Position numbers and translations under genes: made by a program
Shown: positions 1-39,956 of the stretch, in pieces
How positions within the stretch are numbered: position 1 is the stretch's first letter
Layout of the letters: the number at the start of each line of letters is the position of its first letter
The notes under the pieces: model-generated
What the model saw: the letters and a program-made list of their open reading frames with translations, nothing else
What the model was told of the DNA's origin: nothing
Database searches by the model: none
Source: Paraspadella gotoi
Taxonomy: Eukaryota > Chaetognatha
Length of the DNA stretch: 64,000 nucleotides
Direction: 5' to 3'
NCBI GenBank assembly: GCA_051294375.1
Contig: CM119265.1
Coordinates: 6,333,489 to 6,397,488 of the forward strand

Positions 1-491
1 AGAAAGTAAGTTGCTGTTGCCGCCGCCGCCGCCGCCGCCGCCGTTTTTCCCGCGCAAAATCGATGAAAAAAGGGGCGGAATTCCTCGGCCGAAGGGAGGA
101 GGCGGAATCAAGGCCGCTCACGACTCTGGCTTCGATCTTTACCTCAGTTAAAGGTTTTATTGGGGATTTTTATGGTGCGGAGTTTTTCGACGGGTTTTTA
201 GGGCGGGGGGGGGCGGGGGTGGTCTGAGTTTTAACGAGGGTTTTAGCCGGGTTTTATTGCGGATTTTTTTTTGTAGGTTTCAATGCAGGATTAAAATTTA
301 AGCCGTTACCCCGAGTAGTTAATTAATTTAATTATTCTTTCTACCCTACCAGTATCACATATTTCTATTTAAAATCAGCATCAGCAGATATTATGTATCG
401 CCAACGGCGATTCGCTTACCCCTCCTATGATCATGGGTAGATCCGAAAATGTTTGTTCAAACTTGTTTTGACTGCCAGTCGGCATACAACC
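1..491. other. Window edge, no gene recognised
   Basis: A (GCC)n run lies near 20-43. The very first bases (AGAAA followed by GTAAGT at 6-11) match a perfect plus-strand 5' splice site, so the window could open on the last bases of an exon of a gene lying to the left. I found no matching downstream exon, so this stays a possibility. The rest is AT-rich sequence without coding character. Confidence 0.3.
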
Positions 492-503
492 TTATAAAGA
501 ATT

Positions 504-804
504 CATTACCAGATTGACCAGATTGGATCTCAATTCATTGACCAGATTGGATCTCAATTCATTGACCAGATTGGATCTCAATTCATTGACCAGATTGACC
601 AGATTGGATCTCAATTCATTGACCAGATTGACCATATTGGATCTCAATTCATTGACCAGATTGACCATATTGGATCTCAATTCATTGACCAGATTGGATC
701 TCAATTCATTGACCAGATTGGATCTCTATTCATTGACCAGATTGACAAGATTGGATCTCTATTCATTGACCAGATTGACCATATTGGATCTCATTTCATT
801 GACC
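504..804. repeat. 24-bp minisatellite
   Basis: About a dozen copies of a 24-bp unit (GACCAGATTGGATCTCAATT plus CATT) and of a shortened unit that carries an extra GACCAGATT step. Because 24 is a multiple of 3 and the unit lacks stops, both strands stay open for 70-98 codons with an LTRLDLNS-like repeat. That openness is a by-product of the repeat and I do not read it as a gene. Later units drift (TCTATTC, CATATTGG). Confidence 0.9.
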
Positions 805-2506
805 GTTTAATTTTGAAGCGAATAAAGCAGAGCAAAGGCTTTTCATCAATTTTCAAAGGAGCAAACGCCATAGACGAAAACGAAGCCCGGTTTCGCGCCA
901 TCATGGCCCCGAGGACGACGACGACGACGACGACGATAATGTCGATGACGTCGACCTCCGCGTGATTAATTTCATAAAATTTGCATCAAAAGCGATAAAT
1001 TTGTCGACAAAAAAAATAAAAATAAAAAACTTTTTTAAAAGCTCGGGGAAAACGGATCGTTAAAAATGAAAGATCTTCAGGGGATGAAATAAATAATCAT
1101 TACTACGAAATCTTTTTCAGATTAGGTGAAGGAAAGGATAAGGAATGAAATGCAAATATGCAAATGTATCCCTTTCTCTGTATTTTTTTTTTTTTTTTTT
1201 TGCAGAACGTGTTGGCAAAATAATAATAGGATTGTTTTGTCTCGCTTAAAGTCAAATGGCACGAGGCGTCCAATTACTCAAATAGTAGATAGATACGTGA
1301 GTAGCGATACTTATTTTTCGAGTGCAAATCGGCTGACGATTAAAGCGAGAGAGAGACGTAGAGTGTCAAATTTAAGAGAGAGTACGATAAAGTTTTCGCC
1401 TTTCTCTAAACCGGATCTCGATTTCTCGCGCCCCTAATTTTTTTTTTTCCGCGTTCATTAATTATCGACTCTAGCTAGGCAGAGATCATTGCCCTGATCA
1501 AGTTTTTGACTTTTTTCGTAAGTTCCATTTTATAACCAAATTCTTTCATCAGAAAAGACGTTTCTCTAACTCTAAGCAACGCCAGTTCCAATTTGAAGAA
1601 AATATTTCAAAAACTGGCCTGCCTTACGTTTCAAGTCTACAACCACTTATGATACGTCCATTACTAATTTCAACTCAACTTTTTGCTCAACGTTTTTGCT
1701 GATGATCCTGTTTGCAAACCTTCTCTTTACCCGACCCCTCGTCTCATTTATAACTCGGGACACACCTCGCTCCCGTTGCATACAACTCAACCAGCTCACC
1801 TCACCCGCCGGCCCTCACCCTCGAAGCGAAGACAGAATTAATCGGGTAATTAATTCACTTTTTCTTCTTCATTCGCGTGAAACCCAAAAGAAAACGTCAT
1901 TTTCGCGTCAGAAAATTTCTCCTGGTTTTTTTTCTCCTTTTGTTTTTCCCAAAAAGGAATTAAGATTTCATGTTTCGTATTATTTTTTTTTTATTTTTTT
2001 TTTGTGTGTGTGCGCGCGTTTGTGTGGGCGTCTTTCTCAGCTGGATGGCAATTGACGCGGTTCTCGTGGAAAACAAATAATAGCGGATTTGCGGATTTAA
2101 CGACGTCGGATTTAACGAGATTAACGATTCTGACGAACAAAATCTCGCGGTTGCCTTTTTCCCCCAAAATTAGAAACAAAACAAAAATAAATGAAAAAAA
2201 TATACAATTTCTTCCGTTTCTTCCAAATGATGGCGTCTCGTTTTTGCATTCGTAATTGTTAGCGTTTGCTTTGTTTGTTTCACTTGATGATTTTTAACTC
2301 CGTCACTAATTTTTTTTTATTTTATTTTCTTTTTGTATTTTATTTTATTTTATTTTTTCATTATTTTTTTAATTTTTTTTAAAAATACCTAATCCTGTTC
2401 ATTTTCGCTACGAGTAAGCCCTTTTGTTTTAAAAATGATTTAATTAAAAATATTTTGCCCATGCAATTATTATTTTTTTTTTATTTTTCAAATCCATTTC
2501 GCCATT
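805..2506. other. Non-coding flank, no gene recognised
   Basis: AT-rich sequence with poly-T tracts and an (ACG)n run at about 913-936. A short frame starting ATGGCCCCG at 902 ends after 20 codons and has no visible continuation. Nothing with homology is seen. The stretch just below 2507 is the 3' flank of the minus-strand membrane-protein gene: TTTATT at 2480-2485 is AATAAA on the minus strand, 22 nt past its stop codon. Confidence 0.5.
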
Positions 2507-2720
2507 TTAAAGACAATAGCTTTTCTTATTAGCCATATCTATGGGATAATAGTAGTCCTTGCTATTATGGTCGAAATGCGAACAAACGCAGCGGACCCAA
2601 CAGAGGGCGAGTTCTCCGAGACTCCAGACCCAAGTGACGATGGAAAAGGCTATCGCAAATCCGCCGAAAACGAAGATGACCCGAACGCGAACGCCCAGTT
2701 GACTCTCGTTCTTCGAGTGC
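2507..2720 (-). CDS. Membrane protein exon 2 (terminal)
   Basis: 214 nt: one base completes the split arginine codon, followed by 70 codons and a stop. It carries the third hydrophobic segment (VIFVFGGFAIAFSIVTWVW) and a C-terminal tail ending KKSYCL. The cysteine four residues from the end within SYCL is not a standard CAAX box. Confidence 0.6.
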
Positions 2721-4117
2721 CTAAAAAGTTTATATTTTTTTTTTAAAATTAACTTAATATGCATTTGTGGTTTCTCCAAAGGGAAAATTTTGATCGATGT
2801 AAATTTTCTGAACTATATTTTTTTTTAAATTAACAATAACTTTTTTTTCTTTTTGTAGTTATATTTACTCTTCTCAATTAAATTTTAAAATTAAGAAATA
2901 TTCTTTATAAGCACGGACTTGGTTAAATTTAGAGATAGCTTTGTACATTGTGAATTATAAAATTAAGCTTTTTTTTTCGGTTGAGGCAAGTTGATTCAAT
3001 TTTTTTTACTTTTTCTCTAGCCACAAAAGGTTGTTAATTAATTTATTGTAATCATGTAATTCTAACGGTGATATATTTTCCAGGCGCGAAGGAAAATGAC
3101 ACGAACAGAGAGAGAGAAATCAATTTATTGCCCATCCAGGACATTTATAACCTTTTTACATTTTGCTATTTATAAATATACTATTTCCTCCCACGAATAT
3201 TAACATCCTTACGAACTTTTAATTCCTTTAAATGGCAAAATATATTACAAATAATAATTCTTTATTTAAAGGTCAAGAGATACGACAATTTAATAAATTT
3301 CTAAGACGTACAAAACAAGTTAGCGGGTGTTCGAATACTTCTCAATTGAACCATAAGCATTAAACAAGCAATAAACAAGCTTTGCACTATAAAATCTACA
3401 AGGATTGCTTCAGTTCAATCAAGCCGCGGTCAACCTTTTAGATCCAGGAATCTTTTTCAGACAAAAAGGCTTACAGACAAGATTTAATCGATCGGTGAGT
3501 TAATTTTTGCGTATGTAGCTTGTAAAGGTTGAAAAAAATTAAGATTATCTGTCCTTTAAAGGTAAATAGGCCATAAAGTTCACTTTAAATTAATATTATT
3601 ATTAAATTAATATTATCTTTCATAACTTAAGTGCGAAAAAAAATATTATTAATTTGAGAAAAAAAATCGATCCTCTGTTTTCATTTAGGCCGATCGATAT
3701 ATTTTTCCAAATTTCGTTCGAAACGTAAATGACTTTAAAATATCATAAAATGTTGAGTAAAAATGAATGAAAAATTAGAAGGTTGTGGCAACAGAAACAC
3801 GCGACCTCATCCGATCATCTCTCTCTCCCAATCACTGGCCGATCACCGGTCACCACCACTCTCTACCAGCTGTCCTCAGCCGGTCTCTCTGTACAGTTTA
3901 TTGTTATGGTTTTAGACTTAGCATTATTTGGAATTGATGTCTGTATTATTCGTTGGAGAATAAATCATTCTCGATCTGAACTTCGTCTCTTTAATAATTG
4001 CCACATGTGGGGGAGAGAGAGATGATCGGATGAGGTCGCGTGTTTCTGTTGCCACAAGGTAAAAAAAAATTACAAAAAACTGGAAATAATAATAATATAA
4101 TAATAATAATAATAATA

Positions 4118-4169
<52 letters not shown>

Positions 4170-4889
4170 CTGGTCAGCCACTGCTCCGTCCTATTTTTTT
4201 TTCAATCGTTTCGCGACCTAACTATAAGAACAGGTTCTGTGATCTTGTTTGCCTGACCGATTTCCCTCGTTGTCAATATATTTTCCCCCCCTAAGTTCCA
4301 ATTCTGCACGCGATCGGAAAGAACTCTTCGAATCCTTTCAATTTCTTCAATTTTTTTTGGGGTTGCAGGTATTTTGTGGTCGTTATTTTGAGCTTTTAAA
4401 TGCGTTAAACTTCAATTTAAACTAAAAGATTTGATTTATAAAACGGGAAAACGTCCTCAAAGAATGTATTGTATAATATATATATTATATAGCCCTAATG
4501 CGAAAAACGACAAAAATACTTCACTTTTGACCTCTTGACCTCTTCACGACCACTTGACCTCCGGAAAAGTGACCATTGAATCACGTACATAACTAAGAAA
4601 AAATGCCTGCCCCTTTTCCCTCCCGACTCTACCTGACGGAAATCGCGACGAACATGGAGATGAGTCCGCAGGCCAACCCGGACAGCATCGGAATCCAGGT
4701 CATGTAGTAGCGGTACCACGAGACACAACCGGAGGCGATGCCGCTTATGAGGGCCGTCACGAAGGAGTTGCAGCCGAAGCAGAGATAATCTATCTTGTGG
4801 AAGTCGGATTCCTTCACCGCCTGACGAAGGTTGAGGCGGTAGTCCACCTCCAGGCGATCCTCGCTCTGCGAAGGCGTTGGGAGCGACAT
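2507..4889 (-). CDS. Small multi-pass membrane protein, two exons
   Basis: Family not recognised. Two exons on the minus strand (4889-4633 and 2720-2507) join in phase 2 to give 156 residues. The donor is CAG|GTAGAG and the acceptor TTTTTAG|GCACTC. The first exon starts at ATG 4889 (MSLPTPSQSED), with an acidic and polar N-terminus, then two hydrophobic stretches (about residues 40-58, around FVTALISGIASGCV, and 64-84, around MLSGLACGLISMFVAI). The second exon adds a third (about 97-115, around VIFVFGGFAIAFSIVTWVW) and ends in a Cys/Tyr-containing tail. Three or four membrane segments are therefore likely. An in-frame extension upstream of ATG 4889 stays open for about 17 codons, so an earlier start or 5' exon is possible. 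A minus-strand AATAAA follows the stop by 22 nt. The gene is head-to-head with the gamma-glutamyltransferase gene, 672 bp away. Confidence 0.62.
3783..4057. mobile_element. Element with perfect 47-bp inverted terminal arms
   Basis: Bases 3783-3829 (beginning TTGTGGCAACAGAAACACGC) are the exact reverse complement of 4011-4057. About 180 bp of unrelated sequence lies between, including an AATAAA at about 3959-3964. It sits in the intron of the minus-strand membrane-protein gene. No coding capacity is seen. The arms look like terminal inverted repeats of a non-autonomous DNA transposon (MITE-like). GG is found on both outer flanks, but I cannot prove a target-site duplication. Confidence 0.65.
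4084..4170. repeat. (TAA)n microsatellite
   Basis: Nearly uninterrupted AAT/TAA triplets with a few dinucleotide slips, immediately to the right of the inverted-arm element. Confidence 0.9.
4633..4889 (-). CDS. Membrane protein exon 1
   Basis: 257 nt ending in phase 2. It encodes the polar N-terminus and the first two hydrophobic segments. Reading through the donor meets a stop (TAG) at once, which supports splicing here. Confidence 0.6.
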
Positions 4890-5561
4890 CTTCGGGGTGG
4901 CCTTTTCGGGAGTGTAGTCGGGAGTGACGAAAATGATGATTCCTTATTTTTTTTTTCTTCTTTTTTTTAATTTTTCGTTAAATTTGTCGTTAAAAAATTA
5001 AATAAACTAAAAAAATACTTTTTTACGGGAGAAATACTTAACAGATCTAAAGGGAAATTTTATTTGCAATTGCTCTGAATTAAATCGATCAAGCAATGAA
5101 CGGATTTTAAAAGGTACATTTACTATACTTCTTTGGCTCTCTCTCGCTCTTTTTCTTTTACTCTCGCTCTCTCTTTCTCTATTTCTTTCAATCTCGCTCG
5201 CCTAATCTATTAGTTATTCATCGCGACTTTCCATTTCTCCTTTGTCCAAACCTGTTTTCAATAAATGTCCGGTATTGATGACCTCGAAGATTTAAAAAGC
5301 TTAATCTCCGACTTTCTAAATTAAAATATTTTAAGTCCTTTTGTCCGTCTAAATACTAGTTTCTTATTTTACGCTTCATTTGCACAAAAATTGTGGTTGA
5401 TAAATTTAAAAGTCGAAAATAAACCTTAAAAAATCAAAAGCATTTTTTTTCAATCATTGCATAATTACATTTCCGAAATAGTAAAAATTCATTGACTTTT
5501 TTTCAAAATCAAATTCTCTCTGTCAAGTCTGGTTTCATCGCCAAAACACGAAAAGCGAACA
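4890..5561. promoter_or_regulatory. Intergenic region between divergent genes
   Basis: 672 bp separate the start codons of the minus-strand membrane protein gene and the plus-strand gamma-glutamyltransferase gene. It must hold both 5' UTRs and promoters unless further 5' exons exist. It contains pyrimidine-rich CTCTCGCTCT blocks at about 5136-5200. I see no clear TATA box or initiator, so the promoter call rests on position only. Confidence 0.4.
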
Positions 5562-35182
<29,621 letters not shown>

Positions 35183-36167
35183 GCGATCGATCCCTAGACG
35201 ATACGACACCGCAACGACGCCGAGAGGACGCCTCCGCGACGACGTCACGCCGCTGGGCGCGTCATCCATATTTTCTTGAAACGAACATCATTTGCTCCAT
35301 TCTACTCTTGTTGCCTTTTGCCTTTGTGGTCAGTCGACTTTAGATTTGGCATTTTTTGTCTCGGAAGATTAGAAATCTAATATGACTTTTGGGGAAATTG
35401 GGAAGAAAGCCGGTTTTCTATTCAACGACTCTTTTCTTCCTTGGGATTTCACTTTCTCCATTTCATGAAAATTCAATAAAATGGTGAAATACATAAAAAG
35501 TTCTCTGGCTAATGTAATATATTTTTTTATGCCCCCTCTTTTCAAATTTTAGTCCCTGAGAGAAAGTGGAATAATAAAGAATGATAATCCTTGGAAATGA
35601 ATAGAGAAAAGGCTTCCGCTTTTGAAGCTTCGCATTTCGATGGGTTTTTTAGAGCTTACTTTTTTTCTGCAAACGTCTCTTGCATTTAACTTCAGCATCG
35701 CTGACTGATTCTTTTTTTTTTTTTTGCCAAAAGATTTTTGGAAATTGTTGTGCAACTGATTTGTCATTTCATCGTTTTACAGTTTTAGAAAATCGTTATA
35801 TAAGAAATAAAATGTATTCTTAATTTTGATTCGGAGATTGTTATTCAATTTCTAGAACCATTTTCTACCAGTAGGGGAACACAGTTTGTCGTGAAATTAA
35901 GTCTAAGCATAGAAAAATCTGTTTTACCTTTTGACTAATAGACTTTCTGTACAAAACTAACCCACCGACCCACTTACTGATTTAAAAAAGATGAGAGTGA
36001 GTTTCCATTATGGATTCCTTTTATTTACAGATCAGATAAGATCAGATCACAACCGAGCCTTAGTTTTTCTCGATCGACTCTAATCTCACAGAGGATTCGT
36101 TATTTATTTACTGTTCTTCTGAACTTTCTTTGGCCTTACCTTTCTTTACTTTTTTTTCTTCGAAATC
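35183..36167. other. GGT 3' flank and spacer
   Basis: It contains AATAAA at 35475-35480, the best GGT poly(A) signal (about 295 nt past the stop), and a second AATAAA at about 35807. The remainder up to the next gene is AT-rich, with no recognisable promoter element. Confidence 0.5.
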
Positions 36168-36261
36168 ATGTATAGAATTGACGGAACTAAAACTGCTTCT
36201 GCCAGAGTAATTGACGATGTAATGGACGATGTTTACCGGAAGTTCGATTCTTGGCGTCAAG
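36168..36261 (+). CDS. 170-aa membrane protein exon 1
   Basis: ATG with 31 codons plus one base, donor CAAG|GTAGGG. It encodes DDVYRKFDSWRQ at its end. Confidence 0.6.
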
Positions 36262-37072
36262 GTAGGGTTTTTGAAATCGATATTACAATATAACTTTTTT
36301 TTTCAATAATTATTATTTTATCGCACATAGAAAGTTAAAAATACTTACTATTTTATGATAAACAAGATTTGGCTATTATCGTATTTTACCCATTGACAAT
36401 TTTAAAATCTTATGATGTCCTCATCCAAATTTCAGTGAAACTGAAAGGGATTAGGGACCCATCACCCACTGACCTGACCCGATATTCGTTGTGGTCAAAA
36501 ACTTCATCGCCTAATGACGACGACCACCAGAACTCGAAGGACGCCGTCAGAATTGATCACGACCAGTTCGGCGTCTCTGTCATCGATTCCGGCGCCACGA
36601 TGACGTCGATGGTAGACGTCATGATGGATTCTCGGGATTTAGTGTGGGCGCCGGTCGGGCTGCAAACAGCGCCGCCACAACTCACGTCATTCAGCCCAAC
36701 AAAAGACTCTTCCAAATCCGCCTCCTCTGGAATCGCGTAAGTCGAGGGTGATTCCATTGACCGAGATCCATTTCTTAAAAAAAAAAGTTAGGGTTCGTCC
36801 GGGAGTCGAACCCGGGACCTCTCGCACCCAAAGCGAGAATCATACCACTAGACCAACGAACCGATAGATATTCTCTTTGCGTTTTTAGTCATTGTTCCGT
36901 CTGCGCCATCCTTTTCGTCTTCATCGTATTGTTTTCCCTCGTCATCGTCATTATCTTCTTCTTAAAGGTATGAAATCCCAACAAATATAAATATTTATTG
37001 ACCGTCTTTTATAAAACGTAATTTTCTTTCCAGAGCTGGGGACCTGCTGATAATACTATGGGCGACATCTAA
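36168..37072 (+). CDS. Single-pass membrane protein, 170 aa, four exons
   Basis: Family not recognised. Exons 36168-36261, 36436-36736, 36889-36967 and 37034-37072 join in compatible phases (1, 2, 0) to 170 residues. Seen: a mildly acidic N-terminal region (MYRIDGTKTASARVIDDVMD), a Ser/Asp-rich middle (LWSKTSSPNDDDHQNSKDAV, IDSGATMTSMVDVMMDSRDL, SFSPTKDSSKSASS), then one strong membrane helix of about 23 residues (CAILFVFIVLFSLVIVIIFF) and a 12-residue tail SWGPADNTMGDI. With no signal peptide and the helix near the C-terminus, a tail-anchored or type III topology is likely (inference). All splice sites are GT-AG. AATAAA at 37345-37350 may be its poly(A) signal. A tRNA gene lies antisense in intron 2. 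Confidence 0.68.
36436..36736 (+). CDS. 170-aa membrane protein exon 2
   Basis: 301 nt with acceptor AAATTTCAG and donor TCGC|GTAAGT. It encodes the Ser/Asp-rich region and is the longest open stretch near here, with C-ending codon preference like the GGT exons. Confidence 0.7.
36791..36862 (-). tRNA. tRNA-Pro (anticodon UGG)
   Basis: 72 nt on the minus strand with a complete cloverleaf. The acceptor stem is GGTTCGT/ACGAACC with discriminator C. The D arm lies in TGGTCTAGTGGTATGAT, the anticodon stem is CTCGC/GCGAG around loop TTTGGGT (anticodon TGG at 36830-36828), and the T arm has GGTTCGACTCC (perfect B box). It closely resembles animal tRNA-Pro genes. It lies inside the 152-bp second intron of the 170-aa membrane protein gene, antisense to it. 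A T run for polymerase III termination is present just beyond (A run at 36778-36786 on the plus strand). Confidence 0.95.
36889..36967 (+). CDS. 170-aa membrane protein exon 3, membrane helix
   Basis: Acceptor GTTTTTAG, donor AAAG|GTATGA. 26 whole codons, almost entirely hydrophobic, ending in lysine. Confidence 0.7.
37034..37072 (+). CDS. 170-aa membrane protein exon 4 (terminal)
   Basis: Acceptor CTTTCCAG. It encodes SWGPADNTMGDI and TAA at 37070-37072. Confidence 0.65.
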   Translation, partial: SWGPADNTMGDI

Positions 37073-37293
37073 GTTTGGCCGAAAATTTATTCCTATTATT
37101 GAGTTTGTACGTAAAAGTTTGAATGATAAACCGTATCGACGTTAATCAAGTTTTTTTTTTTTACTAATATAATGTTTTTATATTGTTTGTTTAATTTTAA
37201 TATTTTAAATTAAAAATAACTTTAAGCTCACTTAACATATTTAAATGAGTCTTAATTTTAAGGCCCTTATAAAACAGAGCCCTCCAACGCGAT

Positions 37294-37312
37294 AATTGGT
37301 CACGTGATGTCA
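37294..37312. promoter_or_regulatory. CCAAT box plus E-box plus CRE-like cluster
   Basis: ATTGGTCACGTGATGTCA packs an inverted CCAAT box, a CACGTG E-box and a TGATGTCA half-palindrome into 18 bp, the make-up of a proximal promoter. The gene it would serve is not identified; the exon-like stretch at 37.9 kb is a candidate. Confidence 0.35.
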
Positions 37313-38309
37313 ATAATTTCCATGGCGCTGAAACTGTATAATATAATAAATAAGGCGGAAAAATTAATCATTCATCCAAAAACATTTCGTCGCCCGATTT
37401 AAAATCCTAGGAGTCCGACTTGATTGGAGAATCCAATTGCCATAAACACTTTGTTTATGAGTTGCTGCACGAAAAAGACTTTCGCGCACCAAATGATATT
37501 ATAGTCGCGGATAATTTTTTGCTTCCGTTTTTAGCGTCGCCTGCTTCAGTCTCATGCGGCTAAAGCCAGAGTCAAGAAAAATGTAAAAGTTAGACAAAAT
37601 TAGTTTTGAAAAGCGTTCCTCTTTATTTTTTAATTAATCTCTCGGATATTTAAGGTAAGTTAAATCATCTCAAAAAGATTTTTTATACTTTCTCGTGAAC
37701 AATAAAATTATGTTGATAACGCTGAATGACGATGTTGTATTTTTTTCTTTGATATGCTTTGCCTGTTGGTAGATATTGATGTTTTACATATTGGAATAAC
37801 AGTCTGTTTACTAAGACAATTTCTCCCCCCGGTAATATTCTTTCGTTTCCTTACCACATGTTTCTCGCGATGGCAACAAAACGACCAACTCGTTGTCAAA
37901 CCAAAACCGAGACTCTCTTACCCACTGCGTCGCGAAACGCCTTTCACGACCTCAAGCGGCGAAAATTCTACCGCGCCAACTGTGGCGCCAACTGCGGCGC
38001 GAACGAGAATCGATAACAGGTGACGCGGATTTGCGTCGAGCGTCTAAAAAATATTACGTGCGCGGATTTTAACTCTACTAGTATTACAAAGATAATGACC
38101 ATGTTCAAAGCCTCGTAAACTAAGATTACAATTTTTCAAAAATATTTTTTGTAAATATTGACTTAAAACAAGAACAAAGGAATTCTTGTTTCGTGGATTC
38201 ACTTTTTACGAATTGTATTCCCGATTACCAAATCTCTTTTGTTATTCGTAAGAAACGAAGAGAGTCGCATTCACTGATCCTAATTCCCAGATTTATTTCA
38301 TTCCTGATA

Positions 38310-38312
<3 letters not shown>

Positions 38313-38346
<34 letters not shown>
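38313..38346. repeat. (CT)n run cut by assembly gap
   Basis: The CT run continues to the first N, so the microsatellite itself probably broke the assembly. Confidence 0.9.
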
Positions 38347-38678
38347 NNNNNNNNNNNNNNNNNNNNNNNNNNNNNNNNNNNNNNNNNNNNNNNNNNNNNN
38401 NNNNNNNNNNNNNNNNNNNNNNNNNNNNNNNNNNNNNNNNNNNNNNNNNNNNNNNNNNNNNNNNNNNNNNNNNNNNNNNNNNNNNNNNNNNNNNNNNNNN
38501 NNNNNNNNNNNNNNNNNNNNNNNNNNNNNNNNNNNNNNNNNNNNNNNNNNNNNNNNNNNNNNNNNNNNNNNNNNNNNNNNNNNNNNNNNNNNNNNNNNNN
38601 NNNNNNNNNNNNNNNNNNNNNNNNNNNNNNNNNNNNNNNNNNNNNNNNNNNNNNNNNNNNNNNNNNNNNNNNNNNNNN
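38347..38678. other. Assembly gap (332 N)
   Basis: Run of N; content unknown. Confidence 1.
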
Positions 38679-39032
38679 GTTCCCTTTCTACTTTCTCCCT
38701 TCTCAATGTGACGCCCATAAAAAGAGATTCGGTCCACGTAACGATTGTTATTCCGTCGCCCGCGGATCCTTGTTGCAGCTGCGTGCCTCACCTCAAACTT
38801 ACCTTTCCTTCCCTCGGCTCCCTCACCTCACTTTATGTTGCTCCCTCTCTCTATCTCTCCGCCTCTTTCTGGTCTCCGTTTTTTCTCGCTTCGTTTGTCT
38901 TTTGTTTTTTCTTAGTTTTTTCTTTGTTTTTTCTTTGTTTTTTTTCTATCGCAACAAAACCGAGAGGGAATTCTTGATTCGATTCCCAAAATCCCTCGAG
39001 CGAGAAAAAAAAAGGCTAACCACCTAAACGAA
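38679..39032. other. Short contig between gaps
   Basis: 354 bp of pyrimidine-rich sequence with no coding support. Confidence 0.6.
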
Positions 39033-39956
39033 NNNNNNNNNNNNNNNNNNNNNNNNNNNNNNNNNNNNNNNNNNNNNNNNNNNNNNNNNNNNNNNNNNNN
39101 NNNNNNNNNNNNNNNNNNNNNNNNNNNNNNNNNNNNNNNNNNNNNNNNNNNNNNNNNNNNNNNNNNNNNNNNNNNNNNNNNNNNNNNNNNNNNNNNNNNN
39201 NNNNNNNNNNNNNNNNNNNNNNNNNNNNNNNNNNNNNNNNNNNNNNNNNNNNNNNNNNNNNNNNNNNNNNNNNNNNNNNNNNNNNNNNNNNNNNNNNNNN
39301 NNNNNNNNNNNNNNNNNNNNNNNNNNNNNNNNNNNNNNNNNNNNNNNNNNNNNNNNNNNNNNNNNNNNNNNNNNNNNNNNNNNNNNNNNNNNNNNNNNNN
39401 NNNNNNNNNNNNNNNNNNNNNNNNNNNNNNNNNNNNNNNNNNNNNNNNNNNNNNNNNNNNNNNNNNNNNNNNNNNNNNNNNNNNNNNNNNNNNNNNNNNN
39501 NNNNNNNNNNNNNNNNNNNNNNNNNNNNNNNNNNNNNNNNNNNNNNNNNNNNNNNNNNNNNNNNNNNNNNNNNNNNNNNNNNNNNNNNNNNNNNNNNNNN
39601 NNNNNNNNNNNNNNNNNNNNNNNNNNNNNNNNNNNNNNNNNNNNNNNNNNNNNNNNNNNNNNNNNNNNNNNNNNNNNNNNNNNNNNNNNNNNNNNNNNNN
39701 NNNNNNNNNNNNNNNNNNNNNNNNNNNNNNNNNNNNNNNNNNNNNNNNNNNNNNNNNNNNNNNNNNNNNNNNNNNNNNNNNNNNNNNNNNNNNNNNNNNN
39801 NNNNNNNNNNNNNNNNNNNNNNNNNNNNNNNNNNNNNNNNNNNNNNNNNNNNNNNNNNNNNNNNNNNNNNNNNNNNNNNNNNNNNNNNNNNNNNNNNNNN
39901 NNNNNNNNNNNNNNNNNNNNNNNNNNNNNNNNNNNNNNNNNNNNNNNNNNNNNNNN
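39033..39956. other. Assembly gap (924 N)
   Basis: Run of N; exons of an unknown gene could be hidden here. Confidence 1.

Larger units (their letters stand above)
37073..38346. other. 3' flank and unassigned sequence
   Basis: It includes AATAAA at 37345, a CCAAT plus CACGTG cluster at 37294-37312 and a GC-richer exon-like stretch at about 37886-38019. That stretch ends in a good donor (AACAG|GTGACG) and encodes in one frame a Thr/Ala-rich peptide (TTSSGENSTAPTVAPTAART). It has no homology, and the next exons, if any, may fall in the gap. Confidence 0.4.

Noticed and set aside
514-810. 98-codon plus and 70-codon minus frames
   Set aside because: Both arise from the 24-bp minisatellite, whose unit has no stops.
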